From contig JBDTVC010000002.1 in NCBI GenBank assembly GCA_040007475.1, positions 1-64,000 on the forward strand: DNA of 64,000 bases, written 5' to 3'. The translations under genes were made by a program, and so were the position numbers. The notes beneath the pieces were generated by a model, which saw only the letters and a program-made list of their open reading frames with translations, was not told where the DNA came from and searched no databases. This DNA is from LMDS01 sp040007475 (GTDB lineage Bacteria; Pseudomonadota; Gammaproteobacteria; Burkholderiales; Burkholderiaceae_C). Positions 25,150 to 34,202 of the stretch are shown here, piece after piece; position 1 is the stretch's first letter, and each line of letters begins with the position of its first letter.

Positions 25150-26457
25150 ATGGCCATTAGACTTTCCAAGCTCGTCGCAGCCGCAGCGCTGTTGGCGTTT
25201 GCTCAGCTGGGGCACGCCCAGCAGAAGTTGACGATCCTCTGGGCTCAGTGGGATCCCGCAAACTATCTGCAGGAGTTGGTCAAGGACTACGAGAAGCAGA
25301 CCGGCACCAAGGTGGTGGTCGAGACCACGCCTTGGCCGGACTTTCAAAGCAAGGCGTTCAAGGAGTTCACGGCCAAGGGCTCGGCCTACGACATGGTGGT
25401 GGGTGACTCGCAGTGGCTCGGTGCCGGGTCGACCGGCGGCCACTACGTCGACCTGTCGGACTTCTTCAAGAAGCACAAGGTCGCCGAGACCATGGCGCCG
25501 GCCACCGTGAAGGGCTATGCCGAGTACCCCGGCAACAGCGGCAAGTACTGGGCGATCCCGCTGGAGGGCGACGCCACCGGCATGGCGTACAGGAAAGACT
25601 GGTTCGAGGACCCGAAGGAGATGGCCGCCTTCAAGGCCAAGTACGGCTATGAACTCGGCGTGCCCAAGACCTGGAAGGAGCTTGGCGATATCGCGGAGTT
25701 CTTCCACCGGCCGACCGAAAAGCGCTATGGCCTGACGATCTACACCGACAACAGCTATGACGCGCTTGTCATGGGCGTGGAGAACGTGATCTTCAGCTTC
25801 GGCGGTGAGCTGGGCGACTACGCCACCAACAAGGCAAGCGGCATCATCAACACGAAAGAGAACATCGAGGCGCTGAAGTTCTACAAGAGGCTCTACGGCT
25901 ACACGCCGCCCGACTGGGGCAAGACCTTCTTCCAGGAAGCAAACCAGGCCATGACCGAAGGACTGGCGGCGATGAGCATGAACTTCTTTGCCTTCTTCCC
26001 GGCGCTGGCCAACGAGAAGACCAACAAGTACGCCAAGGTCACCGGCTATTTTGCGATGCCCAAAGGGCCGACCGGCAAACAGTTTGCAGCGCTCGGCGGG
26101 CAGGGCATCTCGGTGGTGTCGTACTCGAAGAACAAGGACGCCTCGATGAAGTTTCTCGAGTGGTTCGTGCGCGAAGACGTGCAGAAGAAGTGGGGCGAAT
26201 TGGGGGGCTACACCTGCAATGCAGCGATTCTGAAGTCTGACGCATTCCGCAAGGCGACGCCCTACAACGAAGCCTTCTACCAATCGATGTTCATGGTCAA
26301 GGACTTCTGGGCCGTGCCTGAATACGCCGAACTTCTGACCGCTGCCAACAAGCGCTGGCATCCGTTCGTCGTCAGCGGCAAGGGGAGCGCCGAGGAAGCA
26401 ATGAACGGGCTCGAGAAGGACTGGACGGCTACCTTCAAGAAGTACGCCAAGAAATAG
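25150..26457 (+). CDS. sugar ABC transporter substrate-binding protein
   Basis: 435 residues with a signal peptide (MAIRLSKLVAAAALLAFAQL, cleavage after GHA) and a family-1 extracellular solute-binding fold: TILWAQWDPANYLQ, a hinge region with YDMVVGDSQWLG, and the Trp-rich GKYWAIPLEGDATGMAYRKDW ligand face. It is periplasmic and delivers a sugar or polyol to the permeases encoded next. The start is set by the signal peptide and the AAAGGAG ribosome site 7 bases before the ATG. It is the first gene of the rightward operon. Confidence 0.93.
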   Translation: MAIRLSKLVAAAALLAFAQLGHAQQKLTILWAQWDPANYLQELVKDYEKQTGTKVVVETTPWPDFQSKAFKEFTAKGSAYDMVVGDSQWLGAGSTGGHYVDLSDFFKKHKVAETMAPATVKGYAEYPGNSGKYWAIPLEGDATGMAYRKDWFEDPKEMAAFKAKYGYELGVPKTWKELGDIAEFFHRPTEKRYGLTIYTDNSYDALVMGVENVIFSFGGELGDYATNKASGIINTKENIEALKFYKRLYGYTPPDWGKTFFQEANQAMTEGLAAMSMNFFAFFPALANEKTNKYAKVTGYFAMPKGPTGKQFAALGGQGISVVSYSKNKDASMKFLEWFVREDVQKKWGELGGYTCNAAILKSDAFRKATPYNEAFYQSMFMVKDFWAVPEYAELLTAANKRWHPFVVSGKGSAEEAMNGLEKDWTATFKKYAKK

Positions 26458-26534
26458 TGGCCCGACAAGACCGGCGACGCGACATGCGCGTCGCTGGCCT
26501 TGCGCTCGGCATCCCTCAACTTCCCGTCGTATCC

Positions 26535-27434
26535 ATGGAATCAGCTCTGACCACGCTCAGTCGCGCGGCGTCACCGCGCCGCGGCATGAGTGACCTGGCG
26601 ATCCGCAACTGGTTCATCATTCCGACGATCGTCTTTCTGATCGTCTTCAACATCTTCCCGCTGCTGTATTCGCTGGTCTACTCGTTCACCGACTACCGCG
26701 CGTCGATGAACGATCCGGTGCACTTCGTCGGTCTGGACAACTACCGCGAGCTGCTCGCCGACGACAACATCTGGAACAACTTCACGCTCACGGCGAAGTA
26801 CGTCATCGTGTCGGTGGTCGGTCAGGTTGTCGTGGGCTTTGGCGCAGCGCTGCTGCTGAATCGAGCCATCCCGGCCAAGGGCCTGCTGACCACGCTGATG
26901 ATGCTGCCGATGATGATGTGCATGGCAGTGGTCGGCCTGTTCTGGCAGCTGCTCTACAACCCGTCCTGGGGCATCGTCAACTACCTGTTCTTCACGGATG
27001 GCAAGGAGTGGCTGTCCAACGCGGACTGGGCTCTATACGCCGTCGCCATCACCGACATCTGGATGTGGTCGCCGTTTGTGATGCTGCTGTCGCTGGCCGG
27101 GCTGTCGGCGATACCGCCGTCGCTCTACGAGGCCGCCGCGATCGATCGTGCCTCGCGCTGGTTCGTGTTCCGCAACATCACGCTGCCGCTGGTGCTGCCG
27201 CTGCTGCTGATTGCCGTGATCTTCCGCACCATGGAGGCGTTCAAGACCTTCGACATCGCCTACGTCATGACCAGCATGGACGAGACCGAATTGGCGGCGA
27301 TACGCCTGTACAAGATGGCCTTTAACGAATGGCAGACCGGCCGTTCGTGTGCCATGGCCTACATCATGCTGTTGGCCGTGCTGGCGATCACCAACGTCTA
27401 CGTGAAGTATCTGAACAAGATCAAGGAGCGTTGA
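26535..27434 (+). CDS. sugar ABC transporter permease (MalF-type)
   Basis: About 299 residues from the chosen ATG. Six membrane segments, beginning FIIPTIVFLIVFNIFPLLYSLVYSF, and the cytoplasmic EAA loop (YEAAAIDRASRWFVFRNITLP) that docks to the ATPases. The start is uncertain: a GTG overlapping the previous stop (TAGTG, 26457) and an ATG at 26586 are in frame. The chosen ATG has no strong ribosome site. Confidence 0.9.
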   Translation: MESALTTLSRAASPRRGMSDLAIRNWFIIPTIVFLIVFNIFPLLYSLVYSFTDYRASMNDPVHFVGLDNYRELLADDNIWNNFTLTAKYVIVSVVGQVVVGFGAALLLNRAIPAKGLLTTLMMLPMMMCMAVVGLFWQLLYNPSWGIVNYLFFTDGKEWLSNADWALYAVAITDIWMWSPFVMLLSLAGLSAIPPSLYEAAAIDRASRWFVFRNITLPLVLPLLLIAVIFRTMEAFKTFDIAYVMTSMDETELAAIRLYKMAFNEWQTGRSCAMAYIMLLAVLAITNVYVKYLNKIKER

Positions 27435-27437
27435 GGC

Positions 27438-28397
27438 ATGGCCATCGTTCAGTCCCGTGCCTCACGCTGGTGGAACCGCGCAGCCATCACCGGTGCGCTG
27501 TGCATGCTGGTGATCAGCATGATCCCGCTCTACTGGATCGGCTCGACTGCGTTCAAGAACCGCAGCGACGCTGCCACGGTGCCGCCGACCGTTTTCTTCA
27601 AGCCCGAGATCACGCCGTTCATCAAACTGTTCACGACGCGCGTCCAGGAGCGCGGCAAGCGCGACGAAGCGGCGTACGCGAAGGCGCCCTGGTGGGAACG
27701 GGCCGTGATGGACGAGGGCGACCGCTTCATCAAGGACGATGACGGCCGCATCGAGAGCTCGGGCTACGTCTCGCGCTTCGTCAACAGCATCATCGTCGCC
27801 GTCACCAGCACCTTTCTTGCCGTGGCCATGGGCACGATCACGGCCTATGGCTTCTCGCGCTTCAAGATGCCGGGCGAGAGCGACTGGTTGTTCTTCATAC
27901 TCTCGACCCGCATGCTCCCTCCGGTGGTGGTGGCGATCCCGATGTTCCTGATGTATCGCATGGTCGGGCTGGTGGATACGCACGTCGGGTTGATCATCCT
28001 GTACACAGCCTTCAATCTGTCGTTTTCAGTGTGGCTGATGAAGGGTTTCGTCGACGAGATTCCGAAAGAGTACGAAGAGGCCGCGCTGGTCGATGGCTAT
28101 ACCCGCATGGAGGCCTTCTTCAAGATCGTGCTGCCCCAGGCGACAACCGGCATCGCGGCCACGGCCGTGTTCTGCTTCATCACGGCCTGGAACGAATACG
28201 CCTTCGCGCTGATGATGACCAACAAGACCGCGCAGACCGCGCCGCCCTATATTCCGTCGCAGCTCGGCTCGGGGCTGACCGACTGGACCGTCATCGCCGC
28301 GGGCAGCCTGCTGTTCCTGATTCCGGTGGCGCTGTTCACCTTCTTCCTGCGCGCCCACCTCCTGCGTGGTGTGACTTTCGGCGCCATCCGTCGATGA
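27438..28397 (+). CDS. sugar ABC transporter permease (MalG-type)
   Basis: 319 residues, six membrane segments, an enlarged first periplasmic loop (about residues 45-105, charged) and the EAA loop YEEAALVDGYTRMEAFFKIVLPQ. It pairs with the preceding permease, 3 bases after its stop. The stop codon overlaps the start of the next small gene (ATGA). Confidence 0.93.
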   Translation: MAIVQSRASRWWNRAAITGALCMLVISMIPLYWIGSTAFKNRSDAATVPPTVFFKPEITPFIKLFTTRVQERGKRDEAAYAKAPWWERAVMDEGDRFIKDDDGRIESSGYVSRFVNSIIVAVTSTFLAVAMGTITAYGFSRFKMPGESDWLFFILSTRMLPPVVVAIPMFLMYRMVGLVDTHVGLIILYTAFNLSFSVWLMKGFVDEIPKEYEEAALVDGYTRMEAFFKIVLPQATTGIAATAVFCFITAWNEYAFALMMTNKTAQTAPPYIPSQLGSGLTDWTVIAAGSLLFLIPVALFTFFLRAHLLRGVTFGAIRR

Positions 28398-28594
28398 CTT
28401 CCATGAAGAACAACGCTCGCCGATTCGAATTCCTGAGCATGGTCATGATGATGCTGGGCATCGTCGCGCTGTGCCAGCCGTGGAGCTTGATATTGCATCA
28501 GTACAGCGTGCTGATGATCATCGTCGGCCTGATCGCATTCAACGTCTTCTCGCGCGTCAAATCGCCAGCGGCGCGTCCGACGGAGACCGACTGA
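28394..28594 (+). CDS. small two-helix membrane protein of the sugar transporter operon
   Basis: 66 residues with two predicted membrane helices (about 12-33 and 38-53) and a basic/polar tail. Its ATG overlaps the permease stop (ATGA) and its TGA overlaps the next ATG (TGATG), so it is translated between permease and ATPase genes as part of the operon. It has the position of GlpU in rhizobial glycerol transporters but is shorter, and homology to that family was not established here. It may be an accessory subunit of the transporter. Function unknown. Confidence 0.72.
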   Translation: MTSMKNNARRFEFLSMVMMMLGIVALCQPWSLILHQYSVLMIIVGLIAFNVFSRVKSPAARPTETD

Positions 28595-29712
28595 TGGCCG
28601 ACATCGAGATCATCGACGCGGAGAAGCATTTCGGTGGCAACCACGTCATCCGCAAGCTCAATCTGCACATCCGCCACGGCGAGTTCGTCGTGCTGCTCGG
28701 CCCCTCTGGCTGCGGCAAGACGACCACGCTGCGTGCGTTGGCCGGGCTCGAGAGCATCGACTCCGGGGAAATCCGCATCGGCGGTAGACGGGTCGACCAG
28801 CTGCCGCCGCAGGAGCGCGACACCGCCTTCGTCTTTCAGCTCTACTCGCTCTACCCGCACCTGAGCGTCTTCGACAACATCGCGTTCCCCCTGCGTGCGG
28901 CCAACGTGCCCGAAGCCAAGGTGAAGCAGCAGGTCGACGAGGTGGCGCGTGTCCTCAGGATCGAGCATCTGCTGGGGCGGCGCCCCTCGGCGCTGGCCGG
29001 CGGCGACATGCAGCGCGTGACGATCGGCCGCGCGCTGGTGCGCCGGCCGGAGGCGATGCTGATGGACGAGCCGATCGGCGCGCTCGATGCGAAGTTGCGC
29101 GAAGAGATGCGCACCGAGCTGCGCCGCCTGCACGTCGAGAACGGCTCGACCACGGTGTACGTGACGCACGATCAGGTCGAGGCGATGTCGATGGCCGACA
29201 AGATCGGCATCATGAATGATGGTGTGCTGCAGCAGTACGGCAGCCCGACCAAGGTCTACGACGAGCCCGAGAACCTCTTCGTCGCGCAATTCGTCGGCAG
29301 CCCGATCATGAACGTGGTCGACTGCGGCATCGAGACCGGCGCAGGTGGTTCGCGCGCCAAGCTGGCCGGCATGGCCGAGGGCTTCACGCTCGGGGCCTGC
29401 GCCATTGCCAAGCTGCGCGGGTCTGAGGCGCGCAAACTGGCCCTGGGCATCCGCCCGGAGGCACTCGCCGTGTCGCGTGCACCGAGCGCCGGCGCGATGC
29501 CCGGGCGTGTGCACCTGATCGAACCGATGGGCGCCTACGACATCATCGACATCGCGATGGGCACCGATCGCGCAGACGGTGCTGCCGTGCTGCGCGCCCG
29601 CACCACCACCCAGTTCGTCCAGCGCCAGGGCGACGCAGTGTGGGTGGCGCTCGACGATGCGCGAACCCATTTCTTCGACAAGCAGAGCGGCAAGCTGCTG
29701 CGCACCGCATGA
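28594..29712 (+). CDS. ABC transporter ATPase 1 (variant LAGGD signature)
   Basis: 372 residues. Walker A GPSGCGKTT, Q-loop FVFQLYSLYPH, Walker B AMLMDEPIGALDA, H-loop YVTHDQVEAM and a C-terminal TOBE-type domain are all present. The ABC signature is LAGGDMQRVTIGRAL rather than LSGGQ. It pairs with the second ATPase encoded next. Start ATG overlaps the small-protein stop; the stop overlaps the next start (ATGA). Confidence 0.93.
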   Translation: MADIEIIDAEKHFGGNHVIRKLNLHIRHGEFVVLLGPSGCGKTTTLRALAGLESIDSGEIRIGGRRVDQLPPQERDTAFVFQLYSLYPHLSVFDNIAFPLRAANVPEAKVKQQVDEVARVLRIEHLLGRRPSALAGGDMQRVTIGRALVRRPEAMLMDEPIGALDAKLREEMRTELRRLHVENGSTTVYVTHDQVEAMSMADKIGIMNDGVLQQYGSPTKVYDEPENLFVAQFVGSPIMNVVDCGIETGAGGSRAKLAGMAEGFTLGACAIAKLRGSEARKLALGIRPEALAVSRAPSAGAMPGRVHLIEPMGAYDIIDIAMGTDRADGAAVLRARTTTQFVQRQGDAVWVALDDARTHFFDKQSGKLLRTA

Positions 29713-30806
29713 CGATGGCCCAGGTCTCACTCAATCGCATTCAAAAGAGTTTCGGCCCGGTGCAGGCTATCGGTGAGCTGACGCTCGACATTCGCGACCG
29801 CGAATTCTTCGTGCTGCTCGGACCCACTGGCGCCGGCAAGAGCACGGCGCTGCGCTGCATCGCGGGCTTGGAGCAACCCGAATCTGGCGACATCCACATC
29901 GCCGGCGAGCGTGTCAACCAATGGAGCGCGGCACAACGAGACGTGGCGCTCGTGTTCCAGCAATATTCGCTGTACCCGAACTACACCGTGCGTGAGAACC
30001 TCGCCTTTCCGCTCAAGTCGAAGCTGCGAAGTTTTACGCCGGCCGAAATTGCCGAGCGGGTTGCCAAGGCGGCGAGCACCGTGCGCATCACCCATCTGCT
30101 GGACCGCCGCACCGATCGGCTGTCGGGTGGCGAGATGCAGCGCGTCTCGATCGGCCGTGCCATCGTGCGCGAGCCACGCGTCTTCCTGATGGACGAGCCC
30201 CTGTCCAATCTCGACGCAAAGTTGCGCGAGTTGCTGCGCGCCGAACTCAAGGGCCTGCAGCAGCGTCTGGGCACCACGCTCGTGTTCGTGACGCACGATC
30301 AGGTCGAGGCGATGACGATGGGCGACCGTATCGGCATCCTCAACAAGGGCCGGCTGGTGCAGGTGGGAACGCCTTACGAGATCTACAACTCCCCGAAGAA
30401 CGCTTTCGTCGCGTCATTTGTCGGCACGCCTGCGATCAACCTGCTCGATGTGCACCTTGACGCTGGCGGCACCGCTTCTGCCGAGGGCTTGTCGTTCGTG
30501 CTCGATGCCGCCACCCGGGCGACGTTCGCCTCGTTGACGGCGACAAGCGATGGCCGCGTGCGCATCGGCGTGCGGCCCGAAGACGTCCGGCTCGTCGACT
30601 CGGGCGGGATGGCCGGCACGATCTACGGCGCTGAGCATCATGGCGTGGAGATCATCGCCGTCATCCAGGCTGGCGAGCAGATCCTGCGGGCCACTATCGC
30701 GGCCGATTCGCGGATCGTCCTCAACCAGCCCGTGCAGTTTTCTTTCGTTCAGGACAAGCTTCACTTCTTCGACCCGCTGACAGGCGAGAGCCTGCGTCAG
30801 CATTGA
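29709..30806 (+). CDS. ABC transporter ATPase 2
   Basis: 365 residues. Walker A GPTGAGKST, Q-loop FQQYSLYPNYTV, signature LSGGEMQRVSIGRAI, Walker B FLMDEPLSNLDA, H-loop VTHDQVEAMTMGD, then a regulatory OB/TOBE region. Only about half-similar to ATPase 1, so the transporter would use a heterodimeric ATPase pair like glycerol and some polyol importers rather than a MalK homodimer. An ATG two codons later is a possible start. Confidence 0.93.
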   Translation: MTMAQVSLNRIQKSFGPVQAIGELTLDIRDREFFVLLGPTGAGKSTALRCIAGLEQPESGDIHIAGERVNQWSAAQRDVALVFQQYSLYPNYTVRENLAFPLKSKLRSFTPAEIAERVAKAASTVRITHLLDRRTDRLSGGEMQRVSIGRAIVREPRVFLMDEPLSNLDAKLRELLRAELKGLQQRLGTTLVFVTHDQVEAMTMGDRIGILNKGRLVQVGTPYEIYNSPKNAFVASFVGTPAINLLDVHLDAGGTASAEGLSFVLDAATRATFASLTATSDGRVRIGVRPEDVRLVDSGGMAGTIYGAEHHGVEIIAVIQAGEQILRATIAADSRIVLNQPVQFSFVQDKLHFFDPLTGESLRQH

Positions 30807-30822
30807 CCGCCAGGAGACACAG

Positions 30823-31713
30823 ATGCCACACATCATCGCCACCCACAACTGGATGCGGCCCGAATCGATCAAGCGCACGATCGAACGGATGAAGCAGACC
30901 GGTGTCGACGCGCTCGAGATCTCGGGCGAGCCGGACCAATTCAATACGAAAGAGGTTCGTGCGCTGCTCAAGGAGAACGGACGCACCTGTTGGGGCTCCG
31001 TGACGCTGACGCTGGGCGAGCGCAATCTCGCCGCCAAGGACGTGACGCAGCGCGAGAAGACCGTCGACTACATGAAGCGCGTCGTCACTTTTGCGAAGGA
31101 GCTCGATGGTCAGATCGTCACGCTGGTGCCGGCCACAGTCGGCAAGGTGGTGGCCGATGGCACGCCGGAGGAAGAATGGAAGTGGCTGGTAGATGGCGTG
31201 AAGGAGGTGTATGCACACGCCGAGAAGGCCGGTATCCGCATCGCGATTGAACCGCTGAACCGCTTCGAAACCTACCTGATCAATCGGGGCGATCAGGCGC
31301 TTGCGCTGGCCGATGCGGTGGGGCCGAACTGCGGTGTGTGCCTGGACCTGTTCCACATGAACATCGAAGAGAGCGATATCCACGAAGCCTTCCGCAAGGC
31401 GCGCGGTCGCATCTACGACATCCACATCGCCGACAACAACCGCTTCGCGCCCGGCATGGGCACGCTCGACTTCCCGGCGATCGTGAAGACGATCAAAGAG
31501 ACCGGCTACACCGGCGCGCTCACGCTCGAATTCGTTGCGACGGTCGACCGCACGCCGGCCAACCCCTACGGGGACCAAGTTGAAAAGAACCCGGTCGACG
31601 TGTCGCCGGAGCAGATGAAGTTCATCATCGACCACGGCTCGAACCTGCTCGCCGACACGTTCTATACCGGGCTTTTCGAGCAGTCGGTGCGCGTGCTGCG
31701 CCCGCTGGTGTGA
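30823..31713 (+). CDS. sugar isomerase/epimerase (D-psicose/tagatose 3-epimerase-like)
   Basis: 296 residues, TIM barrel. The metal ligands of the ketose 3-epimerases can be placed with the family spacing: E143 (AIEPLNRFET), D175 (CLDLFHMN), H201 (DIHIADNN) and E236 (TLEFVA). It probably epimerises or isomerises a ketose or keto-acid sugar. A second barrel of the same superfamily is encoded in the left arm (23905), so the pathway may need two such steps. Confidence 0.9.
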   Translation: MPHIIATHNWMRPESIKRTIERMKQTGVDALEISGEPDQFNTKEVRALLKENGRTCWGSVTLTLGERNLAAKDVTQREKTVDYMKRVVTFAKELDGQIVTLVPATVGKVVADGTPEEEWKWLVDGVKEVYAHAEKAGIRIAIEPLNRFETYLINRGDQALALADAVGPNCGVCLDLFHMNIEESDIHEAFRKARGRIYDIHIADNNRFAPGMGTLDFPAIVKTIKETGYTGALTLEFVATVDRTPANPYGDQVEKNPVDVSPEQMKFIIDHGSNLLADTFYTGLFEQSVRVLRPLV

Positions 31714-31716
31714 GCC

Positions 31717-32211
31717 ATGCTGTTCGGCCAGCTCTTTCACTTGGCGATCAAGACCGCCGACCTCGATGCCACCGTGCGCTTTTACACCGAGGTCCTGGGT
31801 CTGCAGGTGGCCGATCGGCCGCCGATCGGCTTTCCCGGCGCGTGGCTCAAGCCGGCGCAGGCCGGCGCCGACGCGATCATCCACATCTACGCGGGCGACG
31901 CCGCGAAGGAGTCCGACGGCACGGTGCAAGCCGGGTCGGGCGCGATCGATCATGTGTCGATGGTGTGCAACGGCTACGGCGATTTCAAGGCGCGGTTCGA
32001 GAAGTTCGATCTGCCTTATCGAGAAAATCTGGTGCCCGGCACGCCGCTGTGGCAACTGTTCGTGCACGACCCCAACGGCATCCAGCTCGAACTCACCTTC
32101 CACTCGGCGGGTGAGTCAGAGGCGGTGCCGGTGATTCCGCGCGAGCGTCTGTATTCGGCGCGCGAGCGCTGGTTTCGGCCGCAGGCGTACCGACAGTTCG
32201 CGTCCGGCTGA
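31717..32211 (+). CDS. VOC superfamily (glyoxalase-like) protein
   Basis: 164 residues with the paired beta-alpha-beta modules of the vicinal-oxygen-chelate fold: FHLAIKTADLDATVRFYTEVLGL at the start, DHVSMVCNG in the second half, then FVHDPNGIQLELTF. H8, H86-type and Glu of LELTF give a plausible metal site. It could act as a lyase or isomerase on a pathway intermediate. Placed 3 bases after the epimerase gene. Confidence 0.88.
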   Translation: MLFGQLFHLAIKTADLDATVRFYTEVLGLQVADRPPIGFPGAWLKPAQAGADAIIHIYAGDAAKESDGTVQAGSGAIDHVSMVCNGYGDFKARFEKFDLPYRENLVPGTPLWQLFVHDPNGIQLELTFHSAGESEAVPVIPRERLYSARERWFRPQAYRQFASG

Positions 32212-32255
32212 AGCGGCCTCCAGGCGCGCCGAACCACCCTGCGGAGCCCACGCCG

Positions 32256-33425
32256 ATGAAGATCACCCGCGTCGATGCCACCTGGCTGAGCGTTCCGATC
32301 CCGGAACCCCAGCAGCACGTCAGCGATTTCGGCACGGCAGCCACGTTCGATACGGCGCTGGTGCGGGTGCACACCGACGCCGGCATTGTCGGCGTCGGTG
32401 AAGCGAAGGTGTCGGCCGGGAGCCCCGGTGACTACCACGGCGTCGTGGCCATCATCAACCGTGAATTTGGCCCGACGCTCGTTGGCCAGGACCCGCGCAA
32501 CATTTGCCGAATCTGGGAGAGCCTGTACAGCGGCACGCGCGGCCACTACGCACTGTCGCGAGGTCATGCGTTTCCGGCCCTGGGCCGGCGCGGCGTGTCG
32601 ATCTCGGCGATCTCGGGAATCGACATCGCGCTGTGGGACATCCTCGGCCAATCGCTCGGCGTGCCGGTATGGCAGTTGCTGGGCGGGTGCCAGGCCGAGC
32701 GCATGCCGGCCTATGCCTCCGGCGGCTGGGCCAGCGCCGACAAGATCGGTGAGCAGCTCACGGGCTACGTGGCCAAGGGTGACTTCACGGCGGTCAAGAT
32801 GCGCATCGGCGTGTTCGACGGCTCCCCCGGCGCCTCGGCCGAACGCGTGATCGCGGCGCGCGAAGCGCTCGGCCCGAGCATCGATTTGATGGTCGATGCA
32901 CACGGCAGCTTCACCGTCTCGGAAGCCAAGCAGTTCAGCCACCTGACGCGCGACTGTGGCCTCGCCTGGTTCGAGGAGCCTGTCAGCGGTGACGACAAGC
33001 GCGGCCTGGCCGAGGTGCGTCGCTTTACCCACACCCCGATCGCGGCCGGCGAAAGCGAATGCACCCGGTTCGACTTCCGCGAACTGATCGAATTGCGCGC
33101 GGTCGACGTGTTGCAGCCCGACCTCGCGATCTGTGGCGGCATCAGCGAGGCCATGCGCATCTCGGCACTGGTGGGTGCGGCCAACTTGCGGATGGCGCCG
33201 CACCTGTGGGCCGGCGCCCCGGCCTTCGCCGCCGGGCTGCACGTGGCGGCGGCATCGTCGTGCACCCACATCCTCGAATACTCGCTCGGCGCCAACCCGC
33301 TGATCCACGAACTGGTAGAAGAGCGCTTTGCCGTCGTCGGCGGCATGCTCGATATCCCGGACCGTCCGGGTTTGGGCATCACGGTCAAGGAAGATTTCGT
33401 CGAGCGGTATCAGAAGGCAATTTGA
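32256..33425 (+). CDS. mandelate racemase/muconate lactonizing (enolase superfamily) sugar acid dehydratase-like
   Basis: 389 residues. The acid/base residues of the MR subgroup are placed: K181-x-R183 (AVKMRIG), metal ligands D214 (MVDAHG), E240 (WFEEPV) and E266 (AAGESE), and the H316-D289 dyad (RMAPHLWAG; QPDLA). This arrangement fits acid-sugar dehydratases. It points to a carboxylated sugar intermediate, made perhaps by the Gfo/Idh/MocA enzyme and a lactonase. Confidence 0.9.
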   Translation: MKITRVDATWLSVPIPEPQQHVSDFGTAATFDTALVRVHTDAGIVGVGEAKVSAGSPGDYHGVVAIINREFGPTLVGQDPRNICRIWESLYSGTRGHYALSRGHAFPALGRRGVSISAISGIDIALWDILGQSLGVPVWQLLGGCQAERMPAYASGGWASADKIGEQLTGYVAKGDFTAVKMRIGVFDGSPGASAERVIAAREALGPSIDLMVDAHGSFTVSEAKQFSHLTRDCGLAWFEEPVSGDDKRGLAEVRRFTHTPIAAGESECTRFDFRELIELRAVDVLQPDLAICGGISEAMRISALVGAANLRMAPHLWAGAPAFAAGLHVAAASSCTHILEYSLGANPLIHELVEERFAVVGGMLDIPDRPGLGITVKEDFVERYQKAI

Positions 33426-33427
33426 AG

Positions 33428-34177
33428 ATGATGGAAGGCCTTGAACAAACCGCACGCTTGCTTGCACTGATTCGGGAGCGTGGCTTCGAGCCGGGCGACA
33501 AGCTGCCCTCCGAGCGTGACCTCGCGGCGCTGTTCGGCATGAGCCGCAGCGCGGTGCGCGAAGCGCTGATCCGGCTCGATACGCTGCGCATCGTCGAGAG
33601 TCGCCCCAAGTCGGGCGTCTACCTTCAGCTGTACGGCGCCGAGCGCAGCATCGAGGCGATGGTGCTGTTTGCCGAAACCAACACGCCGCTAAGTGCTGCC
33701 GAGGTGGCGCAGTCGGTCGAGTTGCGCAGCGTGCTCGAGAGCGAGGCGATGAAACTGGCCTGCCTGCGGCGCACCGATGACGACCTCGAGCGGCTGCAAG
33801 AGATCCTGCGCGACAGCGAGGCCGCGATGCAGCGCGGCGAGACGCTGGCCGAGCACGACGCGCTGTTCCACAAGGCCATCGTCGCGGCGACCAAGAACGA
33901 CGTGCTGCTGCGCTTCATCAACGTCTTCTACCTGATGTCGCGTAAGCGCCGCGAAGTCTATTTTCTCGAGCCGCAACAGAGCAAGCGGTCGCACGCCCAG
34001 CACCTGCAGCTGTATCGCGCGATCGAGGCGAAAGACCCTGCGCAGGGGCAGCAAGTGCTGCGGCGCCACCTGAAGGGCGTGGACGCGTACTTCCGCCTGT
34101 TCTTTGCCGATGGCGCCGGCGTCCATGCCACCGCGCCGGTGGCGGCCAAGCGGCAGCGGCGGGTCGTCGGCGCCTGA
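33428..34177 (+). CDS. FadR-family GntR transcriptional regulator
   Basis: 249 residues. The N-terminal winged helix (GDKLPSERDLAALFGMSRSAVREALIRLD) at about 20-65 is followed by a helical FCD ligand-binding domain (HDALFHKAIVAATKN; a second His in SHAQHLQLYRAI). It starts 2 bases after the dehydratase stop. The TGGTCnGACCA palindromes at 25032 and 25077 match the FadR-class consensus, so it probably represses both arms and releases on binding a pathway acid. Confidence 0.9.
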   Translation: MMEGLEQTARLLALIRERGFEPGDKLPSERDLAALFGMSRSAVREALIRLDTLRIVESRPKSGVYLQLYGAERSIEAMVLFAETNTPLSAAEVAQSVELRSVLESEAMKLACLRRTDDDLERLQEILRDSEAAMQRGETLAEHDALFHKAIVAATKNDVLLRFINVFYLMSRKRREVYFLEPQQSKRSHAQHLQLYRAIEAKDPAQGQQVLRRHLKGVDAYFRLFFADGAGVHATAPVAAKRQRRVVGA

Positions 34178-34202
34178 AGGCTTCACGCGCCGAGGAGTGG
34201 AC

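Noticed and set aside
26457..26534. GTG start of the first sugar permease at TAGTG
   Set aside because: The extra 26 residues are charged and non-conserved in type; an internal ATG is preferred, although coupling cannot be excluded.
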